A DNA stretch of 64,000 bases from Janthinobacterium sp. SUN073 (GTDB taxonomy: Bacteria; Pseudomonadota; Gammaproteobacteria; Burkholderiales; Burkholderiaceae_D), in the NCBI RefSeq assembly GCF_030397665.1, contig NZ_JAPUBT010000005.1, positions 186,001 through 250,000 on the forward strand, written 5' to 3'. The translations under genes were made by a program, and so were the position numbers. Positions 34,280 to 45,128 of the stretch are shown in pieces (the first letter of the stretch is position 1; each line of letters starts with the position of its first letter). The notes beneath the pieces are model-generated. The model did no database searches, was not told the origin of the DNA, and saw only the letters and a program-made list of their open reading frames with translations.

Positions 34280-35968
34280 TCAAGCCAGCTTGGCCGAATG
34301 CTCGCGCGTCGCGTGGAACGTCAGCTTCGGCCAGCGCTCTTCCGTCAGGCGCAGGTTCACGCCCGACGTGGCCAGGTAAGCCATGTTGCCGGCCGCATCG
34401 TAGGCCACGTTGTGGCCCAGCGCGTTTTCGAAGTCCTGCAGGATGCGCTTGTCGTCGCAGCTGACCCAGCGCGCGCTGCTGATGCTGGTGCCTTCGAACA
34501 CGGCATCGACGCCATACTCGTTGAGCAAGCGGCTGGCCACTACCTCGAACTGCAGCACGCCGACGGCGCCCAGTACCAGTTCGCCGCCCTGCACCGGCTT
34601 GAAGACCTGCACCGCGCCCTCTTCGCCCAGCTGCTGCAGGCCCTTGTGCAACTGTTTGATCTTCAAGGGATTACGGATGCGCACGGAGCGGAAGAAGTCC
34701 GGCGCGAAGTAGGGAATGCCCGTAAAGGTCAGCATCTCGCCTTCGGAAAAACTGTCGCCGATCTGCATGTTGCCATGGTTCGGCAAGCCGATGATGTCGC
34801 CCGCGTACGCTTCTTCCACCTGTTCGCGCGACGATGCCATGAAGGTCACCACGTTCGACACCTTGATCTCGCGCCCCAGGCGCAAGTGCTTGACCTTCAT
34901 GCCGCGCTCGAAACGTCCCGAGCACACGCGCAAAAAGGCGATGCGGTCGCGGTGGGCCGGGTCCATGTTCGCCTGGATCTTGAAAACGAAGCCCGTAAAC
35001 GGCTGTTCGGACGGCGCCACCGACCGCACGGTCGCATCGCGCGCGCGCGGCGCCGGCGCCCAGTCGACCAGCGCGGAGAGAATCTCGCGCACGCCGAAGT
35101 TGTTGATGGCCGAACCGAAGAACACGGGCGTCTGCACGCCGGACAGGAATTCTTCCAGGTTGAACGGGTTCGACGCGCCGTGCACCAGCTCCACTTCCAT
35201 GCGCAACTGGTCCATCTCCAGCGGGAACATCTCCTGCAGGCGCGGATTGTCAATGCCCTTGATGATTTCGAAGGCGCCGTCGGCTTTTTCTTCGCCGGCC
35301 TTGAACAGCATGATCTCGTCGTTCAGCAGGTGATACACACCGCGGAAGTTCTTGCCCATGCCGATAGGCCAGGTGACTGGCGCGCACTGGATCTTCAGCA
35401 CCGATTCCAGTTCGTCGAGCAGATCCAGCGGATCGCGCGTTTCGCGGTCCATCTTGTTCATGAAGGTGACGATGGGCGTATTGCGCATGCGGCAGACAGC
35501 CAGCAGCTTGATCGTCTGCGCTTCCACGCCCTTGGCCGCATCGATGACCATCAGCGCCGAGTCGACTGCCGTCAGCACGCGATAGGTATCTTCCGAGAAG
35601 TCCTGGTGGCCGGGGGTGTCGAGCAGATTGACGACGTGGTCGCGGAATTCGAACTGCATCACCGAGGAGGCGACGGAAATGCCGCGCTGCTTCTCGATTT
35701 CCATCCAGTCCGACGTCGCGTGACGGCCCGATTTACGCGCCTTGACGGTACCGGCCATCTGGATCGCGCCCGAGAACAGCAGCAGTTTTTCCGTCAGCGT
35801 GGTCTTACCCGCATCCGGGTGGGAAATGATGCCGAAGGTGCGGCGGCGCGCCACTTCGCGCGCGATCACGGCAGGCGCCTTGCTGCTGGCTGACGCCGCG
35901 GCGTTGTCCGCATTGTCGCTGGAATCGGGGGTAGTGATGTCGTTCTCGTTGGCCATATTGGTGACCAT
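34280..35968 (-). CDS. prfC: Peptide chain release factor 3
   Basis: A 562-residue GTPase. The ATG at 35968 (MVTNMANEN) follows GCGAGGGCC; Met5 at 35956 is an alternative. The G-domain motifs are [14 protein letters not shown] (P-loop), [12 protein letters not shown] (G3) and NKMDRE (G4). The length and the order of C-terminal domains ([17 protein letters not shown]) are those of RF3, which recycles RF1 and RF2 from the ribosome. A much longer open minus-strand frame runs upstream through the chemoreceptor gene and is fortuitous. It is divergent from the chemoreceptor gene. Confidence 0.95.
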   Translation of the reverse strand: MVTNMANENDITTPDSSDNADNAAASASSKAPAVIAREVARRRTFGIISHPDAGKTTLTEKLLLFSGAIQMAGTVKARKSGRHATSDWMEIEKQRGISVASSVMQFEFRDHVVNLLDTPGHQDFSEDTYRVLTAVDSALMVIDAAKGVEAQTIKLLAVCRMRNTPIVTFMNKMDRETRDPLDLLDELESVLKIQCAPVTWPIGMGKNFRGVYHLLNDEIMLFKAGEEKADGAFEIIKGIDNPRLQEMFPLEMDQLRMEVELVHGASNPFNLEEFLSGVQTPVFFGSAINNFGVREILSALVDWAPAPRARDATVRSVAPSEQPFTGFVFKIQANMDPAHRDRIAFLRVCSGRFERGMKVKHLRLGREIKVSNVVTFMASSREQVEEAYAGDIIGLPNHGNMQIGDSFSEGEMLTFTGIPYFAPDFFRSVRIRNPLKIKQLHKGLQQLGEEGAVQVFKPVQGGELVLGAVGVLQFEVVASRLLNEYGVDAVFEGTSISSARWVSCDDKRILQDFENALGHNVAYDAAGNMAYLATSGVNLRLTEERWPKLTFHATREHSAKLA

Positions 35969-36130
35969 AATATGGCCCTCGCAAAAAACCCTCGATTTTA
36001 CAGAAGGATCGCACTTCCGTGTGAACTGCTTCACTCTGGCGGAAAGCAAAATCGCCCACTTCATCAAGGGGTCACAATCCACAGGCAACATTGCGCTGCA
36101 GAAATGTCGCCACTCTTCCCTGGAAAACCG

Positions 36131-38188
36131 ATGAAAATCCTCCTCACTCCCGCCATCCGACTCATGCAGCGCTTGCGCCTGCTGCCCAAATTCATGCTGG
36201 TCTGCCTGGTCTTCCTGCTGCCGCTGGCGCTGGCGACCACCCTGCTGATCTCGGAGCTGGGCAAGTCGCTGGCGCAGGCGCAGGATGCGCAGCGAGGCGT
36301 GGCCTATGTGCGCCAGTTGCAGGAAGGCACGCGGCTGCTGCAGCAACGGCGCGGCCTGGAACACTTGCGCCTGAGCGGCAAGGCGGGCATGGACAACACG
36401 GCCCTGAATGCGCGCATCACGGCCGCGCTGGCATCCCTGGCGCGCTTGCCGGCCGGCGCCGGCCTGCCCCAGGCGGCCGAGCTGACGAAGCAGTGGCAAG
36501 CCCTGCTGGGCCGTCAGGCGGGCCTCGCGGCGCGCGACAGCTACGCGGCGCACACGGCGCTGCTGCGCCAGGCGGCCAAACTGGGCCAGCTGGTGGCCGA
36601 CCGCTCGCACCTGAGCGTCGACCCGGACGCAGGCGCCAACCACCTGAGCGCCGTCTTCACGGCCACTCTGCCCGACCTGGCCGAGAGCCTGTCCGACATC
36701 GCCGGGCGCGGCGCGGCCTACATCGACACGGGCCTGTTCGAAGCGAATGAAGATCAACTCGTCAATGCCAACGCCCTGATCGCGCGCCACGAACTGGAAC
36801 GCCTGCCGGCCCGCTTCGACGAAATCCTCGCCGCCAGGCCGGCATTGCGCGCCAGCCTGCAAGGCGCGCTGAAAGCCGTGCCGACGGCCCTGGCCTTCCT
36901 CGAACGGACGAAAAATGAAGTGACCAATTCCTACGACCAGACCTCGGGCGCGCAATTCCACGCGGCCGGCATGCAAGCCATCGACGCCCTGCACGCGCTG
37001 TCCGGCGCCTCCGCCAGCGCCCTGGACGACTTGCTGGCGCAGCGCATCGCGCGCGACGAGGCGCGCCGCAGTCTGATCCTGGCCGCCATGCTGCTGGTGC
37101 TGCTGGCCGCCGCCTACCTGTGCGCGGGCTTCTATGCCGCCTTCGCGCGCGACGTGACGCAATTGCGCGTGGCCGTCGGCGCGGCGGCGGCGGGCGACCT
37201 GTCGCAGCGCATCACCTCGCAGGCGCATGACGAAATCGGCGACCTGGTACGCGACTTCGGCGCCATGACGCATGGCCTGGCCACCCTGGTGCAGGAAATC
37301 CGCGGCGGCGCGGCCGTCATCGCGGCGGCCGGCGCCGATATCGCCCAGGGCAACGCCGCCCTGTCCGGCCACACGGCCACGCAAGCGGACGCGCTGGGCG
37401 CCACCGTCGATTCGATGCGCGAGCTGACGGCCACCGTGGGCCGCAACGAAGCCCATGTAGGACAGGGACGCACGCTGGTGGCGACGGCGGCCGACGTGGC
37501 CCTGAAAGGCGGACAGACCGTCGGCGCCGTGGTCGAGACCATGGCCTCGATCAAGGCCAGCTCGCACAAGATCGTCGACATCATCGGCGTCATCAACGGC
37601 ATCGCCTTCCAGACGAATATCCTGGCCCTGAACGCGGCTGTGGAAGCGGCGCGCGCGGGCGAGCAAGGACGCGGCTTTGCCGTCGTCGCCTCCGAAGTGC
37701 GCAGCCTCGCGCAGCGCTCGAACGAGGCGGCGCTGGAAATCAAGCGCCTGATTGGCGACTCCGTGGCCACCGTGGATGCGGGCGGTGACCTCGTCAATGC
37801 CGCCGGCAACACCATGCGGCAAGTCGTCGATGCGGTGCAGCAGGTGGCTGTGGTGATCGGGCGCATCAGCAGCGCCGGTGCCGAGCAGAATGGCGAGATC
37901 GCCCGCATCAACCAGGCGCTGGCGCAGATCGACGACATGACGCGCCAGAACGCGGGCCTGGTCGACGAGGCGCGCGCCGGTTCGCAGCGCCTGCATCAGG
38001 AAGGCGAGGCGCTGACGCAGGCCGTCAGCCGCTTCCGCCTGGGCGAACATGAGGTGCCAGCCGCGCGCCTGGCGAGTGCCACGAGCATGCGCGACGGCTT
38101 GCCCAGCGTGCGTCCGGCCGGCCTGTGGAGCGCCAATAAGCCGCGCGTCATATCACAAAATCGTGCAGAACGGCGCAAGGCTAGCTAA
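36131..38188 (+). CDS. Methyl-accepting chemotaxis protein
   Basis: The ATG at 36131 is chosen because the membrane topology begins there. Of 685 residues: helix one (about 19-41), a large periplasmic helical domain (about 42-312) that could be a nitrate/nitrite-sensor type, helix two (313-336), HAMP (about 337-390) and the signalling domain with the conserved tip [20 protein letters not shown] and [18 protein letters not shown] (486-535). No C-terminal NWETF-like CheR tether is seen. The ligand is unknown. Confidence 0.92.
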   Translation: MKILLTPAIRLMQRLRLLPKFMLVCLVFLLPLALATTLLISELGKSLAQAQDAQRGVAYVRQLQEGTRLLQQRRGLEHLRLSGKAGMDNTALNARITAALASLARLPAGAGLPQAAELTKQWQALLGRQAGLAARDSYAAHTALLRQAAKLGQLVADRSHLSVDPDAGANHLSAVFTATLPDLAESLSDIAGRGAAYIDTGLFEANEDQLVNANALIARHELERLPARFDEILAARPALRASLQGALKAVPTALAFLERTKNEVTNSYDQTSGAQFHAAGMQAIDALHALSGASASALDDLLAQRIARDEARRSLILAAMLLVLLAAAYLCAGFYAAFARDVTQLRVAVGAAAAGDLSQRITSQAHDEIGDLVRDFGAMTHGLATLVQEIRGGAAVIAAAGADIAQGNAALSGHTATQADALGATVDSMRELTATVGRNEAHVGQGRTLVATAADVALKGGQTVGAVVETMASIKASSHKIVDIIGVINGIAFQTNILALNAAVEAARAGEQGRGFAVVASEVRSLAQRSNEAALEIKRLIGDSVATVDAGGDLVNAAGNTMRQVVDAVQQVAVVIGRISSAGAEQNGEIARINQALAQIDDMTRQNAGLVDEARAGSQRLHQEGEALTQAVSRFRLGEHEVPAARLASATSMRDGLPSVRPAGLWSANKPRVISQNRAERRKAS

Positions 38189-38242
38189 GCTAAAGTGTGC
38201 GTGTAGGACAAGGACTACAATTTCACCTCAAAAGAGACTACA

Positions 38243-38275
38243 AAGTGGCGACTGCTAATCTTATGTTCGCCACTT
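38243..38275. repeat. Inverted repeat upstream of the Crp/Fnr gene
   Basis: AAGTGGCGA (38243-38251) and TCGCCACTT (38267-38275) are a perfect 9-bp inverted repeat with a 15-base spacer. It lies between the chemoreceptor stop and the regulator gene, in an AT-rich 226-bp gap. It could be an RNA hairpin or an operator. Confidence 0.5.
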
Positions 38276-38414
38276 ACATAAGCTTTTAAAGTAGCTACAT
38301 CGCGATCTGCACCGCGCGGTCGAAAAAAAACGCCGTTATCCGATGGATGCGGCACCGCTTTCGACCAGCAACGCGGCAGTCGCACTCCGATGTAAAAAGC
38401 CTGTGAGGAATACT

Positions 38415-39224
38415 ATGAGCCATACTCAACTTATCACCCCGGTCCAGAAGAACCAGTTGCTGCCGCGCGCCATGCCGGCGGCTGGTCGGGAAATCAAGCT
38501 TGCGTCGCGGGTTAGCCTCAGCAGTGCCCAACAAAATGAATTGCTGGCCGCCCTGCCACGCGCCGCGCTCGAATCGCTGTTCGAAGACCTGGAACTGGTG
38601 GAACTGCCTTTCGGCAAGGAGCTGTATGCCTACGGTAACAACCTGGAATACAGCTATTTCCCCACCACCGCCATCATTTCGCTGCTGTACGTGATGGAAG
38701 ATGGCGCCACGACGGAAATCGCCGTCGTCGGCCATGAAGGCGTGGCCGGTGCCTCGTTGCTGGCCGGCGAGCGCGCCATGTGCACGGCCGTCGTGCAAAG
38801 TGCCGGCTACGGTTATCGCCTGAAAACACAAAGCTTGCGCGACGCCTTCAATCAAGGCGGCGCCCTGCCCCAGCTGTTGATGCGCTATACCAATGCCCTG
38901 TTTGCGCAAATGGCGCAGAATGCCGTCGGTGGCCGCCACAGCTCCATCGAGCAAAAACTGTGTCGCTGGCTGCTGGACCGCCTGGACCGTTCGCCATCGA
39001 ACGAACTCAAAGTCACGCAAGAGCTGATCTCCATCATGCTGGGCGTGCGCCGTGAAAGCATCACGGCCGCCGCCGGCAAGCTGCAAGATGAAGGCTTGAT
39101 TCACTATCGCCGTGGCAATATCACGGTGCTGGACCGCGCCGGCCTGGAATGCTATGCGGGCGAGTGCTACAAGGTCGCCAAGACGGAATACGACCGTTTG
39201 CTGCGCGACGTGTCACGCTGCTGA
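38415..39224 (+). CDS. Crp/Fnr-family transcriptional regulator
   Basis: The ATG at 38415 follows GAGGAA. A cyclic nucleotide-binding-like beta-roll lies at about 40-160 (LELVELPFGKELYAYGNNLEYSYFPTTAII...). A C-terminal winged helix has ELISIMLGVRRESITAAAGKLQDEGLIHYRRGNITVLDR. The 269-residue length and the YFP motif match a Crp/Fnr subgroup common in Burkholderiales and Rhizobiales. No FNR cysteines are present. A bidirectional terminator separates it from the convergent sensor kinase. Confidence 0.92.
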   Translation: MSHTQLITPVQKNQLLPRAMPAAGREIKLASRVSLSSAQQNELLAALPRAALESLFEDLELVELPFGKELYAYGNNLEYSYFPTTAIISLLYVMEDGATTEIAVVGHEGVAGASLLAGERAMCTAVVQSAGYGYRLKTQSLRDAFNQGGALPQLLMRYTNALFAQMAQNAVGGRHSSIEQKLCRWLLDRLDRSPSNELKVTQELISIMLGVRRESITAAAGKLQDEGLIHYRRGNITVLDRAGLECYAGECYKVAKTEYDRLLRDVSRC

Positions 39225-39246
39225 ACCGCTGCTGATCTGCATAGAT

Positions 39247-39283
39247 AAAAAAATGGCCGGGCTGCATGCCCGGCCATTTTTTT
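39247..39283. terminator. Bidirectional Rho-independent terminator
   Basis: AAAAAAATGGCCGGGC, a 5-base loop and GCCCGGCCATTTTTTT form a perfect 16-bp hairpin (39247-39283) with A- and T-runs at the two ends. It serves the convergent Crp/Fnr and histidine kinase genes. Confidence 0.93.
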
Positions 39284-39297
39284 GCATCCAGAAACAA

Positions 39298-40725
39298 TCA
39301 CACGCTGGCGTCCTCGTCGAGCTCTTCCGGCTCCGGCGTCAGCGGCAGTGGAATCACGGCTTCCACGCACGTGCCCTTGCCTTCCGGCCCCTGGCGCACG
39401 GTGAGGGTGCCACCCAGCAGCAAGGCCCGCTCGCGCATGCCCAGCAAGCCGTGCGACATGGGTTTTTGCAGCGCATCTTCGGTGATGCCGATGCCGTCGT
39501 CGATGACGCGCAGCACCAGGCCGTGTTCATTGCGCTTCAATGTCACGCTGACCATGCCGGCGCGCGCATATTTGAGGATGTTCGTCAGCGATTCCTGCAC
39601 GATGCGAAACAGGGCGATCGTCAGGGTGGCTTCGCGGTTATCGATATTGATGGCCACGTCCGTTTCGCAGCGAACCGAGCTCATGCGCGCAAAATCCTCG
39701 CAATAGCTTTCGATGGCGGCGCACAGGCCCAGGTTATCGAGCAGGCTGGGGCGCAAATCCTCGACGATGCGGCGCTTCAGTTCCACCGTTTCCAGCAGGG
39801 TCGCCTTGGCGCGGCGTAATTGCGCGGCCAGTTCAGGCTGCGTGTGCGCCAGCTGCTGCGTGACGGCGCCCAGGTCCATGCTGATCGACGTCAAATTGGC
39901 GCCCAGCTCATCGTGCAGCTCACGCGCCAGGCGCGCCTTCTCCACTTCATTGACGCTGATCAAATGGCGCGATAGCACGGATAACTGCTCGGTGCGCTTG
40001 CTGACCGTCGATTCCAGGGTGTCGTTGGCATTTTGCAGGGCATACTCGACGGCCGCGCGGTTCTGGAAGCTGCGCCGCACCAGCTGGTAAAACATGATCA
40101 GCACGAGGATGGCCAGGGCATTGATGCCAATGCCGAGCAGCACGGCTTTCTGGTACTCATGATAAAAGGCGGCGCTGCCGGACGACAGCGCTTCATTCTG
40201 TTCACGCGTCATGATCACCACCTGCAGGCGGATTTCGTCCATGGTGGCGCGGTCATCGGTCACACGCGAGATATTGACGATTTCAGCCAGCCCGCCCTGC
40301 TTGTAGACCTCGATCGATTCTTGCAGCATCGACATCTTGCGACGGATCAAGCTCTTTAATTGCGCCAGGTTTTTCAGCTGCGTGGGACTGCCCGCGAGCA
40401 AGGTTTGCAACTCGTTCAATTCGTTGTCGATTTCGGTGGTGGCTGTCTTCGACGGCCCCAGATACGTTTCGGAGCCGGAAATGAAATAGCCGCGCAAGCT
40501 GCTTTCCGCATCCAGCACGAGCACGTTCAAGTACTGCAAGCGGTCCGCCACGCGGGCGCTCTGGCTAAGCAAGGCGTTGGTGCCCTTCAGCGACTGCAAG
40601 TTATGGTAGAGGCTGAAACCATTGAGCACAAGCAGCAAGGCGCAAGTGACGCACAGGATCGTCTTGTACAAGGGCAGGCGGTGATTCGGGGCCGGTTCAG
40701 CGGTGAAATACATCCTGATGTGCAT
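39298..40725 (-). CDS. NarX-type sensor histidine kinase with CHASE3-like sensor
   Basis: About 475 residues from ATG 40725 (Met at 40713 is also possible). Helix one (about 20-40), a CHASE3-like extracellular helical domain (SSLRGYFISGSETYLG), helix two (about 195-213), a HisKA_3 dimerisation domain (ARLARELHDELGANLTSISMDLG, phospho-His in ELHDELG) and an HATPase_c domain (NILKYARAGMV, DDGIGI, GLLGMRERALLLGG) follow in order. Its partner is the LuxR-type response regulator immediately upstream in the same direction. The signal is unknown. Confidence 0.92.
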   Translation of the reverse strand: MHIRMYFTAEPAPNHRLPLYKTILCVTCALLLVLNGFSLYHNLQSLKGTNALLSQSARVADRLQYLNVLVLDAESSLRGYFISGSETYLGPSKTATTEIDNELNELQTLLAGSPTQLKNLAQLKSLIRRKMSMLQESIEVYKQGGLAEIVNISRVTDDRATMDEIRLQVVIMTREQNEALSSGSAAFYHEYQKAVLLGIGINALAILVLIMFYQLVRRSFQNRAAVEYALQNANDTLESTVSKRTEQLSVLSRHLISVNEVEKARLARELHDELGANLTSISMDLGAVTQQLAHTQPELAAQLRRAKATLLETVELKRRIVEDLRPSLLDNLGLCAAIESYCEDFARMSSVRCETDVAINIDNREATLTIALFRIVQESLTNILKYARAGMVSVTLKRNEHGLVLRVIDDGIGITEDALQKPMSHGLLGMRERALLLGGTLTVRQGPEGKGTCVEAVIPLPLTPEPEELDEDASV

Positions 40726-40857
40726 CCTTAGCAAGGTTCGGCGCGGGAGAGAGCGCCGGCGCCGGCCAATTATAGTCCTCGCCACAGACTGCTGCACTGC
40801 ACAAGTCGTGCTGGCTAGCGGGCTGAGCGATCATGTTTCCATGATCGCACCGCAGCG

Positions 40858-41490
40858 CTAGTCAAGCAAATTGTTTTTCATTGCGTAATAGGTCAAGTCG
40901 CTGTTCGATTGCAAGCCCATTTTTTCCATGATGCGCGTACGGTAAGTACTCACCGTCTTGATGCTCAGCGACAAGGCCACGCCGATATCGGACACGGTGG
41001 CGCCGCGCGCCAGGCGCAGGAAGACCTGGAACTCGCGGTCCGACAATTCCGTATGCAGGGCGGCATTCGTGTCGCGGTCGAACGACTGCGCCAGCAACTC
41101 GCCCACGGTGGAACTGACATAGCGACGCCCCTGGAATACTGTGCGCACGGCCGTCATCAGCTCATCGGCTTCGCATTCCTTGTTCAGATAGCCATTCGCG
41201 CCCATCTTGAACAGGTTCAGCGCGTATTGCTGCGCGGGATAGCCGCTGAGTATCAGCACGGGCAATTCCGGCTGACCCTGGCGGATCGTGCGCAAGGTAT
41301 CGATGCCGCTCTGATCCGGCATGGCTATATCGAGCAGCAATACATCGCATATTTCGCGGCGGGCGATATCGAGCGCTTCACGCCCGGTACCGGCTTCCGC
41401 CACCACACTGAAATCGCTTGACGACGAAAAAATCTGCTTGAATCCAGCTCGTACTATTTGGTGATCATCACAAATGGCAACGCGTATCAT
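40858..41490 (-). CDS. NarL/LuxR-type response regulator
   Basis: A 210-residue regulator with a receiver domain (CDDHQIVRAGF acidic pair, phospho-Asp in LLLDIAMPDQSG, Lys in GYLNKECE) and a C-terminal LuxR helix-turn-helix (LSDREFQVFLRLARGATVSDIGVALSLSIKTVSTYRTRIMEKM). The start follows AAGGGGAAACA. It lies upstream of the NarX-type kinase with a 132-bp gap, so the two form a two-component pair. Confidence 0.94.
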   Translation of the reverse strand: MIRVAICDDHQIVRAGFKQIFSSSSDFSVVAEAGTGREALDIARREICDVLLLDIAMPDQSGIDTLRTIRQGQPELPVLILSGYPAQQYALNLFKMGANGYLNKECEADELMTAVRTVFQGRRYVSSTVGELLAQSFDRDTNAALHTELSDREFQVFLRLARGATVSDIGVALSLSIKTVSTYRTRIMEKMGLQSNSDLTYYAMKNNLLD

Positions 41491-41691
41491 TGTTTCCCCT
41501 TAAATTTTCCTGGCCTGGGAAAGACTACCGGAACCTGCACGCTGCTCCGGCTTAGCGTCACTAACAAAAACGCAACATTAACATTATATTCAAAATATGG
41601 CGCGCCGCAGGCTACCGGCAACGCCTGGGCAACGAGCCCATGCAATATGCTCATCCGGTATCGGACAACCAGACCTATATTGGTACAAATC

Positions 41692-42096
41692 TTATTTTAG
41701 CAAGTTTAAAATCGCAATTAATTCATTGCGTATCCACACGCGGTCCAGCGGTACTTCCTGCGGCACGACAGGCATGGCCGGCAGCACAGGCAATTCGTCG
41801 AGGACGGCATGCGATGCGCCACGGCTATCGAGCTTGTTGCGCGCGCCACTGATGGTAAAGCCCTGTTCATACAGCAATTCGCGGATACGGCGTATCAGCA
41901 GCACCTCATGGTGCTGATAATAACGGCGGTTGCCACGTCGTTTGACCGGCTTGAGCTGGGAAAACTCCTGCTCCCAGTAGCGCAGTACGTGCGGTTTGAC
42001 GCCGCACAACTCGCTCACCTCGCCGATCGTGAAATAGCGTTTCGCCGGAATGGGCGGCAAGGCGATCAACTCGGTTTTACTGATGCGCTCGTTCAT
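41692..42096 (-). CDS. MerR-family regulator next to ihfA
   Basis: A 134-residue protein starting at ATG 42096, 10 bp after ihfA; a GTG two codons earlier is possible. The MerR winged helix is at the N-terminus (KRYFTIGEVSELCGVKPHVLRYWEQEFSQLKPVKRRGNRRYY). The ligand-binding end is short and has no cysteines. This type is commonly found directly after ihfA in beta- and gammaproteobacteria. Its targets are unknown. Confidence 0.92.
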   Translation of the reverse strand: MNERISKTELIALPPIPAKRYFTIGEVSELCGVKPHVLRYWEQEFSQLKPVKRRGNRRYYQHHEVLLIRRIRELLYEQGFTISGARNKLDSRGASHAVLDELPVLPAMPVVPQEVPLDRVWIRNELIAILNLLK

Positions 42097-42106
42097 CGCC
42101 ACTCAC

Positions 42107-42454
42107 TCAGGCAGCACGTGCCAGCGGACTGGTCTCTTCGACCATGCTTTTCAGCTTCTGGCTCGCATGAAAAGTCACGACACGGCGCGCCGTGATGGGG
42201 ATCTCTTCGCCCGTCTTCGGATTGCGGCCCGGCCGCTGCGGCTTGTCGCGCAACTGGAAATTGCCGAAGCCGGACAGCTTGACAGCCTCGCCACGCTCAA
42301 GCGCATTGCGGATCTCGTCGAAAAAGGTCTCGACCATATCCTTCGCTTCGCGCTTGTTCAGGCCCACTTGCTCGAACAACAGTTCGGCCAGTTCCGCCTT
42401 GGTCAAGGTGGGTAAATCTTTTTCCGCTTCCTGGCGCACCTTGGCAACCAGCAT
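42107..42454 (-). CDS. ihfA: Integration host factor subunit alpha
   Basis: A DNA-bending protein of the HU/IHF family, 115 residues when started at the ATG at 42454 ([19 protein letters not shown]). The family core is clear: [26 protein letters not shown], then [26 protein letters not shown] with the Pro-tipped arm. The longer upstream frame overlaps pheT and is rejected. It belongs to the conserved pheS-pheT-ihfA-merR order. Confidence 0.93.
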   Translation of the reverse strand: MLVAKVRQEAEKDLPTLTKAELAELLFEQVGLNKREAKDMVETFFDEIRNALERGEAVKLSGFGNFQLRDKPQRPGRNPKTGEEIPITARRVVTFHASQKLKSMVEETSPLARAA

Positions 42455-42623
42455 GGCCCGATGCAGATCGGCGGCCAGTGCGGATTGCAGTACGGCGGAA
42501 TCAACGTCGCTGTTATTAATTTTCCTGCCCTGCCTTTTCTGTGCGCCCGAGCCCGCCACATGGCAAGCTCGTCTACGGTTGACGACGGAAAGGCCGTCAC
42601 GCAAGGCGACGGCCAGTCCGGTA

Positions 42624-45050
42624 TTACGAACGCAGTTTCGCGTCGTGGCCCTGCTTGGCCGCATCGATCAGGACAGCCATCAGGCCATCGACGACATCGT
42701 CTTGCAGGGTGTTTTGAGTATCTTGCAAGCTAATCCGGAAAGCAAGGCTTTTTTCATCCGTTTCCAGCCCTTTTCCACGATATTCATCAAATAAAACAAT
42801 GGCTTGCACGATACGCGCTGCAGGGCTTGCCTTGGCGGCGGCATGGAAGCTGTCGAGCAGATCCTGCACCGCTACCGATTGCTTGACGACCACGGCCAGG
42901 TCGCGGCTGGCGCCAGGGAATTTCGAGATTTCCTGGTACACGGGCACGACTCTTTGCGTCAGTGCGGCGGCATCCACTTCGAACAGCACGGGCGCCAGCG
43001 GCAAGTCGTACTTTTGCATCCAGCGCGGGTGCAATTCGCCGATGAAACCGATGACCTTGCCATCGAGTTCCACGTTGGCCGAACGGCCCGGATGCAGGGC
43101 CGGGTGCTCCGCCTTGGTGAAACGCAAGACCAGCGGCGCGAACAGCGCTTCCAGGTCCGCCTTCACGTCGAAGAAGTCGACCGTGCGGGCTGGCTGACCC
43201 CACTGCTCGTCGGCTACCGCGCCGTAGGCCATGGCCGCCACACGCTTCGGCTGGGCGTAGCCAGCCACCGACAAGGGACCGTTTTCCACGCTGTCATCGC
43301 GCTGGTAGATGGCGCCCACTTCGAAGATGCGCACGCGGTTCGTCTTGCGGTTCAGGTTATAGCGCACATTGGCGATCAGGCTGCCGATCAGCGAGGAACG
43401 CATCACGCTCATCTGGCTGGCGATCGGGTTCTGCAATTTGATCGGATTGGTGTTGCCCGAGAAATCGCGCTCCCATGCCGTATCGACAAAGCTCATGTTG
43501 ACCACTTCCTGGAAGCCCAGGTCAGCCAGCTCATGACGTACCGCAAACAGGGAACGGGTATTTTCTGGCGCAATCTGCATCACGTTCGCGGCCACGGGCG
43601 GCAGGGTCGGGATGTTTTCAAAGCCGTACACGCGCGCCACTTCCTCGATCAGGTCTTCCTCGATCTCGATGTCGAAACGGTAGCTGGGCGAGGTCACGGA
43701 AAACACGCCGTCCGCCAGGGTGAATGGCAGGGCCAGACGCGTGAAGATATCGGCGATCAGCTCATCGTTGAGCGGCACGCCGATGACTTTTTGCGCGCGC
43801 GCCGTGCGCATCGATACAGGCTGGCGCTGCGGCAAGTTCACCACGTGGTCGTCGACGGGGCCGACGGTGGTTGCCGGCGTACCGCAGATTTCCACGATCA
43901 GGGCCGTGATGCGCTCGATGTGCTCGACGGTGGTGGCGAAATCGACGCCGCGCTCGAAGCGGTGCGCCGCATCGGTCGAGAAATTCAAACGGCGCGCGCG
44001 GCCTTGAATGGCGTTCGGCCACCAGAATGCCGCTTCCAGGTAGATGCTGTCCGTATCGTCCGACACCGAGCTGGCGTCGCCGCCCATGATGCCGGCCAGC
44101 GATTCAATTTCCTGCTCATCGGCGATGACGCCGAGCCATTCGTCGACGGCGATGGTGTTGCCATTCAACAGCTTGACGGATTCGCCCGCCTTGCCCCAAC
44201 GCACATCGAGGCTGCCGTGGATCTTCGCCAGGTCAAACACGTGGCTGGGACGACCCAGTTCCAGCATGACATAGTTGGAAATGTCGACCAGGGCCGACAG
44301 CGGACGCTGGCCACTGCGCTCGAGGCGCTGCTTCATCCAGTCCGGCGTGGCGGCACGGGCGTTCAAGCCGCGGATGACGCGGCCCGTGAAACGGCCGCAC
44401 AGGTCCGGCGCGCTGACTTTGACGGGCAGGATTTCGTCGCTGGAAACCGGCACGGTGCGGAACTGCGGCACATTCAGGGTCACACCCGTGAGGGCCGACA
44501 CTTCGCGCGCCACGCCCAGCACGGACAGGCAGTCCGCCTTGTTCGGCGTCAACTTGATGGTGAATTTCAAGTCGTTCAAAGCAAAGTAATCGCGGAAATT
44601 CTGGCCGATCGGCGCGTCGTCCGGCAATTCCATCAAGCCGGTGTTTTCTTCCGACAATTTCAGTTCGCGCGCGGAGCACAGCATGCCTTGCGACTCGACG
44701 CCGCGCAGCTGGCCCACCTTGATTTCAAACGGCTTGCCATCGGCGCCAGGCGGCAGCACGGCGCCCGCCATCGCGCAGACGACTTTCAAGCCCGGGCGCA
44801 CATTCGGCGCGCCGCAGACGATGTTGAGCATGGTGCCCGTGCCGACATCGACCTGGCACACATTCAGGCGGTCCGCATTCGGATGTTTTTCCATCTCCAG
44901 GACCAGACCCACCACCACGTTCGAGAACGGCGGGGCGACGGGATCGACGTCCTCGACTTCGAGACCGGACATGGTCAGCAGATGGGCCAGTTCGTCCGAA
45001 GTCATCTTCGGATCGACCATGGTACGGAGCCAGTTTTCGGAAAATTGCAT
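42624..45050 (-). CDS. pheT: Phenylalanyl-tRNA synthetase beta subunit
   Basis: An 808-residue protein. The ATG at 45050 ([14 protein letters not shown]) is chosen for its AAGG ribosome site seven bases upstream. The N-terminal tRNA-binding domain ([23 protein letters not shown]), B3/B4 editing region, B5 and C-terminal anticodon-binding fold ([13 protein letters not shown]) are all present. It pairs with PheS to charge tRNA-Phe. The gap to pheS is 78 bp. Confidence 0.97.
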   Translation of the reverse strand: MQFSENWLRTMVDPKMTSDELAHLLTMSGLEVEDVDPVAPPFSNVVVGLVLEMEKHPNADRLNVCQVDVGTGTMLNIVCGAPNVRPGLKVVCAMAGAVLPPGADGKPFEIKVGQLRGVESQGMLCSARELKLSEENTGLMELPDDAPIGQNFRDYFALNDLKFTIKLTPNKADCLSVLGVAREVSALTGVTLNVPQFRTVPVSSDEILPVKVSAPDLCGRFTGRVIRGLNARAATPDWMKQRLERSGQRPLSALVDISNYVMLELGRPSHVFDLAKIHGSLDVRWGKAGESVKLLNGNTIAVDEWLGVIADEQEIESLAGIMGGDASSVSDDTDSIYLEAAFWWPNAIQGRARRLNFSTDAAHRFERGVDFATTVEHIERITALIVEICGTPATTVGPVDDHVVNLPQRQPVSMRTARAQKVIGVPLNDELIADIFTRLALPFTLADGVFSVTSPSYRFDIEIEEDLIEEVARVYGFENIPTLPPVAANVMQIAPENTRSLFAVRHELADLGFQEVVNMSFVDTAWERDFSGNTNPIKLQNPIASQMSVMRSSLIGSLIANVRYNLNRKTNRVRIFEVGAIYQRDDSVENGPLSVAGYAQPKRVAAMAYGAVADEQWGQPARTVDFFDVKADLEALFAPLVLRFTKAEHPALHPGRSANVELDGKVIGFIGELHPRWMQKYDLPLAPVLFEVDAAALTQRVVPVYQEISKFPGASRDLAVVVKQSVAVQDLLDSFHAAAKASPAARIVQAIVLFDEYRGKGLETDEKSLAFRISLQDTQNTLQDDVVDGLMAVLIDAAKQGHDAKLRS

Positions 45051-45128
45051 AATCAAGCCTTCAAAGGGTCAAAGCTCACAGCGCGAGCGCACAGGCGCTC
45101 AAGCGCCATGAATCAAACGGAACAATGC

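Noticed and set aside
35969..38050. Extension of the prfC frame upstream by about 690 codons
   Set aside because: It runs antisense through the chemoreceptor gene. The RF3 family start and ribosome site are at 35968.
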